Origin: Metaphire vulgaris
Taxonomy: Eukaryota > Annelida > Clitellata > Crassiclitellata > Megascolecidae
Direction: 5' to 3'
DNA: 64,000 bases
NCBI GenBank assembly: GCA_018105865.1
Contig: CM030856.1
Location: 7,837,653-7,901,652, forward strand
Shown: one piece after another, positions 56,805 through 64,000 of the stretch
Layout: the number at the start of each line of letters is the position of its first letter
How positions within the stretch are numbered: the first letter of the stretch is position 1
Position numbers and translations under genes: made by a program
Notes under the pieces: generated by a model
The model's input: only the letters and a program-made list of their open reading frames with translations
Databases searched by the model: none
What the model was told of the DNA's origin: nothing

Positions 56805-57096
56805 CAGTGGCGGTTCCACGTGGAGGATGAGTGGTGAGACATCCCCACCGGACTTTTCTTGCTTGTCAAACTATTTTTGGGTAAAGGTCAAGTAAAATGA
56901 CGGTGAAAAAACTGCGGGTGACCTTTTTGCTTGTCGACCTATCCTTCGGTAAAAGTCTGGTAAAATTCGAAAAAATTGCTGTCAGCCTTTTTCTTTTTCG
57001 GCAAAGTTTTTTTTTTTCCCTCTTTTTAATCCCCCACCAACTTGCTATGAATTCATTTCACCTCCACCCCACCAATAAATCCTGGATCCGCCACTG
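56805..57096. mobile_element. hAT-type MITE, CAGTGGCGG family
   Basis: Ends CAGTGGCGGTTCCACG and GGATCCGCCACTG. The flank aaaaagtcc occurs on both sides, three bases away on the right. Confidence 0.65.
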
Positions 57097-57407
57097 ATGA
57101 AAAAGTCCAACTAAAAACCCTGCTTTCGAAACGTATTTCTGCGCTGGATTCAAATATTTATATCTATGTGAGAATAATAACGCATCCTTTGCTATGCGTC
57201 CGCCTAGACCACCAGTGTATGTGTGTGGAAAGTATAGTCCCCAGCAACTCTTAAAGAAGTAAAGTCATACAGACCAGTATAAACATTTAGACATTCCAAT
57301 ACTGTGGCGTTGAAAGAGATAGAGCAAACTAAGGCACCGCAGTCCAATGCATGATTTTATGGGTGGAGAATGTGTTTTGAAAAAATGGAAATCGCCGTAA
57401 GTAGACA

Positions 57408-57600
57408 CAGTGGCGGCTCCACAGTGGAGGCCCGGGGGCCCGTGCCCCCTATTGAGTACCTGCCCCCCCAGTGGCCCCACCTGTTGGGACCCTATACTTA
57501 ATACTACATACCTAACAACAAATGGTTGTTGGGGTTCCCCCCATGATTAGAAGTTGCCACCCCAACGGCCCCCACTTGCCAAATCTTGGAGCCGCCACTG
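57408..57600. mobile_element. hAT-type MITE, CAGTGGCGGCTC family
   Basis: Ends CAGTGGCGGCTCCACAG and TTGGAGCCGCCACTG; flanks agtagaca and ggtagaca (7 of 8). Interior is the reverse of 19378-19564. Confidence 0.85.
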
Positions 57601-57689
57601 GGTAGACAGACCGAGAAGAGACCTTCAAGGTTATATGCATAGATGGGAGAACAACTGGCACTAAACTGACACTTGAAACAGAGCTTTGA

Positions 57690-57691
<2 letters not shown>

Positions 57692-57750
<59 letters not shown>
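57692..57750. repeat. (GT)n microsatellite
   Basis: About 29 GT units. Confidence 0.95.
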
Positions 57751-57751
<1 letters not shown>

Positions 57752-57892
57752 TTTCTACTGGGCTACCAAGACCTAATATTAACATGTACTACGTTTATAG
57801 GCCATTAGGCAGCTAAAAGCTTTACAGACTGTATAGTAAAGTTTTGCGCCTCGAGAGAATTAGACTACATATCATCTTATATAAAAAGCACA

Positions 57893-58030
57893 GCGTGATT
57901 TAAAGTCGCTAAGGAGGCATTACTGCCTGTGTGAAAGCCACTATAGGGGCGCTAACGGGGCTTGAACCCGCTCCGTCAAGTCTGCCGCTCCAGCGCGTAT
58001 AGTCCACTCTGCTATCTTCCGCTTCTTAAC
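57893..58030 (-). mobile_element. S1 SINE, reverse orientation
   Basis: Minus strand: AGCAGAGTGGACTATACGCG, GGTTCAAGCCC and the S1 body. Confidence 0.7.
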
Positions 58031-58605
58031 AAATAAACGCATATCGATGTTCAGTATCATTACATGACTCCAGGAATCCGATAGTTAACCTTCAGCTTGT
58101 TATTTTCCTATAGGTCATTATATAGCGCAAAAGGAACCATTAGTCGCAGAAGCTTTAAAATTTAGTCTACTACGATCCTTTTTCAGACCCTCCTATAAAT
58201 AAAATTGTGAGGCTCTTTTTCGACGATTAATTTGATGTCGTGTGGATATCCAATGCTCCACGGACAACATTCGATTTACAGCACTTGTTCTCAAGATACC
58301 TGCTGCAGCAGTATCATGCGCTATGAGCCACCGTTCAAATGGACTGCGATTGCATGCCAAAGCGCAAATTTGCAGAGTGTGAACATAGAAACTCGTTATT
58401 CGTTCACTCGTTATTCGTTTACCGTGAATAGAGATATTCGGATGTCGTCGTTGGTAATGGCCTAAATTTTAATAAATTCGATATCGCAATTGCGCTCTGT
58501 TTTAATATGCGATGGGTTATCATTATAGCAGACTGTATGTATTTCACGCATAAAAATGATACAATAAACATATCGACGACACGGACAAGTCAAAGCCAAT
58601 ATTAA

Positions 58606-58643
58606 ACATGTGCAATACGCCAATGTTGGCGTATTGCACATGT
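58606..58643. repeat. Perfect 38-bp palindrome
   Basis: Two 18-base arms (acatgtgcaatacgccaa and its complement) around the dinucleotide tg. Confidence 0.95.
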
Positions 58644-58804
58644 CGGGTATACAGACGTTTTGCAGCCTATTTCATTGTTGACAATAAATAGCGTTTCGAA
58701 TCAGATAGCGCCTGAAATTAGACTAAACAAATTGTGTAAGAGCATGAGGCGTCACCAATGTTAGGGGGATGACTGGGGATGCATCCCCCCATCGGCCCAC
58801 CAAA

Positions 58805-58915
58805 AATACGTATTCAATGGAAGATGATAGTCTAAACGGATTAGACTTGATGTATATCCACAAAGACATGGACATATCTATAGACAATGTCGTCGACAAA
58901 TCCCTTCCAGCAATA
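58805..58915 (+). pseudogene. hAT-like transposase C-terminal fragment
   Basis: The frame reads YSMEDDSLNGLDLMYIHKDM and DISIDNVVDKS, close to the conserved C-terminal dimerisation region of hAT and ZMYM-like transposase relatives (ERLxGLALxxIHRDI...VID). Only this segment remains. Confidence 0.5.
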
Positions 58916-59241
58916 GAAAACTCGATTTTGCACTATGACTTTGTACAACCAGACTAAAATGGCCTTTATACAATGTCAATTCGGAACATTATATTTTATA
59001 AATCAAATCTACAGATTTCTTCTAAGCCGCTTACATATACAGTATAATTCCTTTGACAATTGGCGAGATCTTCCTAGAAATTCATTACATCTCCCTCGTC
59101 AAAAGTTATCGGAACTTCCACAGGTCACCGTCTTCTGAATTTCATCTCTCTAATGATGCCGTCACACAAGAAAAAAGCTATGGCATCCAAGAATGGTGCT
59201 ACGAACTTCAATTGTAGGTCACGAGTTTCAAAAAGCCCAAA

Positions 59242-59341
59242 CAGTGGCGTAGGCAAGGGGGTTTAGGGGCTAAAATCCCCATTGGCTGTTCGACCAAATT
59301 TTGTTACATTGCGTATCAATATAGTTGTACGCGCTCGTCTA

Positions 59342-59394
<53 letters not shown>

Positions 59395-59488
59395 GACGAC
59401 CATTTTGCTTGTCAGATGTCAGAATTTTCCAAAGTTGGGAATCATGGGAACCATAACCCCTCTTCGGAAAATCCTGGCTACGCCACTG
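59242..59488. mobile_element. hAT-type MITE, CAGTGGCGTAGCCA family, with TA repeat
   Basis: Ends CAGTGGCGTAGGCAAGG and TGGCTACGCCACTG; flanks agcccaaa and agcctaac (6 of 8). A (TA)n run lies at 59344-59390. Confidence 0.75.
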
Positions 59489-59633
59489 AGCCTAACCATA
59501 CTATAATTACTATACCATTATACCATCGATTTGCAGTAGTCGCAGCTGGAGATCTTCTGAGTGATTCTTGAGAATAGGCGCTATACAAATATTTTGTTAC
59601 ATTAAGTTATATTGACTGCGTATGATTTAGCAC

Positions 59634-59814
59634 CAGGGATGTAGCCAGGATTTTAGGTTTGGAGGGCTGAAACCCAAGATTCACTCCCGTCCCTTCTTTT
59701 CTTGAGCCCGCAGCGCCATTTGGGCTTGAATTCACTAGGGTGGCTAGCTTCAGGCTTGGGGTGGGGTGGGGGTGGAGCGTTGAGCCCCGAATCCCATGCT
59801 TAGCTACGTCCCTG
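59634..59814. mobile_element. hAT-type MITE, CAGGGATGTAGC family
   Basis: Ends CAGGGATGTAGCCAGG and TTAGCTACGTCCCTG; perfect duplication tttagcac at 59626-59633 and 59815-59822. Confidence 0.85.
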
Positions 59815-59965
59815 TTTAGCACGACGCCAGTTGCGCTGTTGGTGTGTTCTTGTCTTAGTCCGACTTCGACAGAAGCAGGCAGCAGCGCGAGTGAAAGATA
59901 AGCCAAGACAATTAACCTATTCTAACAATAACATTTGCGAAAATTGCATTTGCCTGCCATCAAAC

Positions 59966-60181
59966 CAGTGACGGCTCCACGTGGGGGCCCGTGGGGCCCG
60001 TGACCCTGTTGAATGCCTGGCCCTCAGTGGTCCCCCGTTCCAATATATACGTAAGTATAGGGTCCCCGTTGGGACCTATACTTACTACTACATACCCATC
60101 AGCAAATGGTTGGCCTCCACATGCTTAGAAGTTGCCACCCTAGCGCCCCCTCCCACTTGCCAAATCCTGGAGCCGCCATTG
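59966..60181. mobile_element. hAT-type MITE, CAGTGGCGGCTC family
   Basis: Ends CAGTGACGGCTCCACG and TGGAGCCGCCATTG; flanks catcaaac and catcagac (7 of 8). Confidence 0.8.
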
Positions 60182-60193
60182 CATCAGACGTTT

Positions 60194-60426
60194 AATGGCG
60201 TAGCCACGTGAGGGACGCGGGGACCCTATTCTGGTTGGGATCGGTCTTGAGATTTGCGCAAAATCGTTGGTAAAAGAATTGTTCGTGTGTTGGTTGGGAG
60301 GGGGGGGGGTAGATAGCACGATCGAGGAGAATACGTCAATGAATGTGCGAATAACTAACTCCTTGACGACTTGACGCAAAAAATCTCGACGCCCCCTCCC
60401 CCTATTCCGCAATCCTAGCTACGCCA
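60194..60426. mobile_element. hAT-type MITE, CAGTGGCGTAGCCA family, degraded
   Basis: Ends AATGGCGTAGCCACG and CTAGCTACGCCACTT are inverted. No duplication recognised. Confidence 0.55.
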
Positions 60427-60581
60427 CTTGAAAAGGTTCACTAATTAATTAGCAATTTTGAGCTGTTGTTTTTCGACGATTGAGGCGACATCTCTTTGTC
60501 GCAAGACGTCGCCCGAGATACGGAAATGACGTCAGCCGTTCCTCCTTTCTCCCTTTCCGCCCCATTATCGCCCGCACCCAG

Positions 60582-60757
60582 AAGGCTCTTGTACGTTTTC
60601 GGCCGCAGTCGTCGTCGTCGACGCAGTTTGTTCACCTGATGACGGTTTCCTTGGCGACGACAAAGACCGTCTACCTGTTCTGTTGGCCAACAATGACTGC
60701 CAGTGCTTTGACGAGGACGAAGATACACCTCCGTGCTTGACCTTGGAACGACCTTGA
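60582..60757 (+). CDS. Possible terminal exon of an unknown gene
   Basis: A long pyrimidine tract (60540-60580) and cccag precede a 58-codon frame. It includes DAVCSPDDGFLGDDKDRL and NDCQCFDEDEDTPPC, then a stop. The stretch is GC-rich and acidic with five cysteines, like the real exons elsewhere in the window. No upstream partner or family was recognised. Confidence 0.3.
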
Positions 60758-60823
60758 AGCAGTCTCACCCACGGAGACGGAGCTCGGCCATTCCTGCGTA
60801 AGCAATGTCAACTAAAAATCGAC

Positions 60824-60826
<3 letters not shown>

Positions 60827-60898
<72 letters not shown>

Positions 60899-61052
60899 TC
60901 TCTCACCCCGTAAAGCCGCAAAAAGGGCTTTTGCTAGCGATACCAGTACCCGTAAGGCCTCTTTCGGGGTTTCTGTGTCTTTTCTTAATAATAATAACAC
61001 TAATTCCGCGAAACTCCAAAGATTTAACGCAGTCGCCTTCCACGGAACTATC

Positions 61053-61122
<70 letters not shown>

Positions 61123-61138
61123 CATCATCATCATCATC
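60827..61138. repeat. (AAT)n and (ATC)n tracts
   Basis: (AAT)n at 60827-60897 and 61053-61120, then (ATC)n. The second is followed by the reversed retroposon end cacttctatagcaccagttc. Confidence 0.9.
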
Positions 61139-61616
61139 ATCATGCACTTCTATAGCACCAGTTCTAATACCCAATGGTATCAATCGATGGTGCTTCAAAT
61201 CCATCCGCAAAAGATCAGGTCATTCCAGAGAAGAGCGAAGGAAGTTGTTTTTCCTAAGCAATTTCTTCAGTCGTCCACTTCAGTTGTCACGTGAACAAAA
61301 GAGTCCGTTCATTCTTTGTTACCTGTAGACGAGGACATCGATTGCCTAACGTCTAATGGTCGCCGCAGAGAGCTGCTCGATGTGATCGATCGTTATAGAA
61401 TGATCACGCAATATTGCTATAAATATCTGCCTTAGAGAAAAAAAATATGGCCTTTATTATCATTGATCAGCTGATATGTATGTGTACTACGTGTGCAGTA
61501 TTGGCAATCGAGACGAAAGCTGTTGAACTGCCTCTGACGTGCCATTAGTTTTGCATGACTATAGACCAAATGATAGACCGTGTAATATCATGCGAGGATT
61601 TCAGATGAACATTGAC

Positions 61617-61853
<237 letters not shown>

Positions 61854-61945
61854 CACATAATGAAGACAGCTTAAATTCAACAGGTGCTGCTATAGTGACG
61901 TTATTTAAGGCAGACGTATTGGAAAGAATGGAAAGATCGCAGGAG

Positions 61946-61946
<1 letters not shown>

Positions 61947-62017
<71 letters not shown>
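61947..62017. repeat. (AG)n microsatellite
   Basis: About 35 AG units. Confidence 0.95.
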
Positions 62018-62020
<3 letters not shown>

Positions 62021-62099
62021 GATTGATGATGACCCAATCCGAAATGCAAGCGCTGAATTTAAAAGAGAATCTCTGTCTCCTTGTTTTTCGTGATGTTAC

Positions 62100-62358
62100 C
62101 AGTGGCGTCATTTCACACTTTTCTTGGGGGGGGCAAGAATTTTTTTTTGCAAATTTTCGGCAAATTTTGACAAATTTTAGGATTATTTGCAATTTTTTGC
62201 AATTTTTTTGCAAATTTTGAGCAATTTTGGCAAATTTTAGAGCCAATGTTGGAAAATTTGCAATTTTTTCAGATTTTTTGCAATTTTTCGCACATTAATA
62301 CATTATAAATTAATATTTTCATTTCCTTGGGGGCACGCCCTTCCCCATGACGCCTCTG
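62100..62358. mobile_element. hAT-type MITE, CAG(A/T)G(A/G)CGTCATTT family
   Basis: Ends CAGTGGCGTCATTTCAC and CATGACGCCTCTG; perfect duplication gatgttac at 62092-62099 and 62359-62366. The interior is a degenerate tandem of caaattttg words. Confidence 0.85.
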
Positions 62359-62924
62359 GATGTTACTGCCTGTAAAGTCTAAATTCCTCTTCAGTAAGTC
62401 TAGTACCGATGCTTAACTGAAAAACGTCGTTTAATATAGTAGTACAGTGTAACAGTGTAGTATCTAAAGCAGCGCCTTACATGGCTTATAGTAGTAAAAT
62501 GAATTAATTAACTAATCACCCTATCATTTAAACAAATATACAGTATTAGAATAGCGTCATTTTAATAGATTACTATTAAAAACTTTTAAAAGTTTATGAA
62601 ACATTTTATAATTATTTCGCCACGAAATTGACAGATCGTAAACAGCAGAAATCAAAATGAAATTTCAACACACGAAATGATCCAGACTTTTCCATATTAA
62701 TGGTGGGTTGGTTTTGGTTGGGTCGGAAAATAAGTCATGGTTTAAGAAACTGTAATGTATTACGGTGGGTTGGATTGGGTCAAGTAACCCTGTTACCGTT
62801 GGGTGTTGATCATCAGTTCGCTGGGTGTTGGGTCAGACAAAAACATCAATGATTTTGTGAAATCACACAAGTCATAAATAGGCCTAATTATTTTATCAGA
62901 GATTTATTACTTGATTGTAATCGT

Positions 62925-63100
62925 TACAATCGCAGGAAGACCACGAAATACATGGAAAAGATCACTAGAAAAAGAACACAAAGAACTTGGATACACCTGG
63001 AATGAAATAGAAGTTACAACTGGCAGAAGACCGAGAGAAATGGACAGATCTTGTACGCGGCCTATGCTTCATGGGGAGCAAAAATGGCTGAAGTCATAAA
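62925..63100 (+). mobile_element. LINE 3' end fragment
   Basis: Reads AGRPRNTWKRSLEKEHKELG and YTWNEIE, the C-terminal pattern of a LINE ORF2 protein. Confidence 0.65.
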
Positions 63101-63168
63101 TAATTATATTATCAGAGATTTATTACTTGATTGTAATCGTTACTTGAAACCGAAAGTTTGATGTCGCT

Positions 63169-63353
63169 CAGTGTTTATTCTAACCACCTTGACATTGGGG
63201 GGGTTTGAAATGTTTGGGGGGGCAAGATTTGTCTCTCCACGCTTTTTTTTGGAGATTTCCATCCCCAAGCCAACATATACAAATTTTGGGGAGGAATTTT
63301 AAAACTTTGGGAGGAATTCTCCCCCAAAAAAAACAGCCCTAGAATAAACACTG
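63169..63353. mobile_element. hAT-type MITE, CAGTGTTTATTCTAG family
   Basis: Ends CAGTGTTTATTCTAACCACC and CTAGAATAAACACTG; the flank gatgtcgct is repeated over nine bases. Confidence 0.8.
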
Positions 63354-63379
63354 GATGTCGCTTACCAGTTGCACAAGTC

Positions 63380-64000
63380 ATAGCATTCGCCATAGAGTAG
63401 CCTCGCCTTAAACATACAGCTGCCAGTACAGTAGGCTAAAGCATTGTCTTGGTATTCCGTACTAAAAATACAGAAAATTTTCACACTTCAAGACCATCAG
63501 GATTGATTATATTTGCTCATTGTTTCCTAGCAAAATGCACTACGCGAACGTGACACGCACTGCATTACGTGTTGTGCAGCGTCTCTGCCGAAAACAGAGT
63601 CTAGATTAGACCAGAAATGGTTATGGGTTGGGTTAACTCATGGGTTGGGTTGGGTCAGACTTGACCATACATGTATTTATTGGTGGATTGGGTCAGAAAA
63701 TAAGTCATGATTTAAGAAATTGCAATACATTACCGTGTGCTGGGTTGGGTCGTGTAACACTATGACCGGTTGGGTTGGGTTGGAGATTTGATGGGTCGGG
63801 ATTGATTTGGCTTCTAAAAATTGGACCAATGGACATTTCTGGCTTAGATAGGCCTATGCTTTTCCGGCTTCAAATTCACAACTTATTAAAATAGGCCTAG
63901 GGTCTCATATACTTTTAGTAGATGGCAGTTTTATAATTATAATAGTGCTCACATATATACTTACTATCGCTTCTGAATTGTGATTCTCGCGTCTAGAGTT
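63380..64000. other. Gene-free right edge
   Basis: Contains recurrent ggttgggttgggtc words (63620-63790, also at 62700-62830), a diffuse degenerate repeat. No exon supported. Confidence 0.5.

Noticed and set aside
63380..63410. Short exon with ATG and donor gtaagc on the minus strand
   Set aside because: Only about nine codons, with no partner exon or homology to support it.

Overview
This is a stretch of an animal nuclear genome, most likely from a non-arthropod invertebrate. The evidence is multi-exon genes with GT-AG introns, a CEMIP-type G8/beta-helix gene, a secreted inhibitor made of Kunitz and antistasin modules, tRNA-derived SINEs, LINE 3' ends, very many microsatellites, dozens of short hAT-type elements and an interstitial CCCTAA/TTAGGG tract. 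Antistasin modules would suit a lophotrochozoan (annelid, mollusc or relative), but I cannot fix the species from sequence alone. There are no bacterial features.

Layout. (1) 1-12717, minus strand: a 15-exon gene, cut by the left window edge, whose product has a degenerate TBC (Rab-GAP-like) domain. (2) 12718-18402: no gene seen; retroposon ends and MITEs. (3) 18403-41111, plus strand: 16 exons of a CEMIP/CEMIP2-like protein (G8 domain plus parallel beta-helix, ending at a stop codon). Its introns are loaded with hAT-type MITEs, microsatellites and palindromes. (4) Inside its largest intron, on the opposite strand (31367-32400), are two exons of a small secreted cysteine-rich peptide gene. 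(5) 41920-42129, minus: a short ORF for a second small cysteine-rich peptide. (6) 43318-52282, minus: a complete five-exon gene for a secreted Kunitz-(antistasin)9-Kunitz protein of about 725 residues. One of its introns holds a 1.8 kb pure CT/GA microsatellite. (7) 52283-64000: almost only mobile-element debris and simple repeats, with one possible exon at 60582-60757.

Exon models were built by hand from splice-site consensus, intron phase and, for the CEMIP-like and inhibitor genes, agreement with the known family pattern. In the inhibitor gene every exon junction closes in phase (726 codons with stop). The CEMIP-like exons close in phase only if one missing base in the exon at 25188-25392 is restored; that is either a real frameshift or an assembly error.

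The products do not form one pathway. The CEMIP-like protein would act on or bind extracellular hyaluronan, the inhibitor would act on secreted serine proteases, and the two small peptides are secreted, so the right two thirds of the window is biased to extracellular functions. The strongest structural theme is a dense set of short hAT-type elements: 24 of them have 8-bp flanking duplications matching at 7 or 8 of 8 positions. Two insertions duplicated a functional gene signal (a splice donor and a stop codon).
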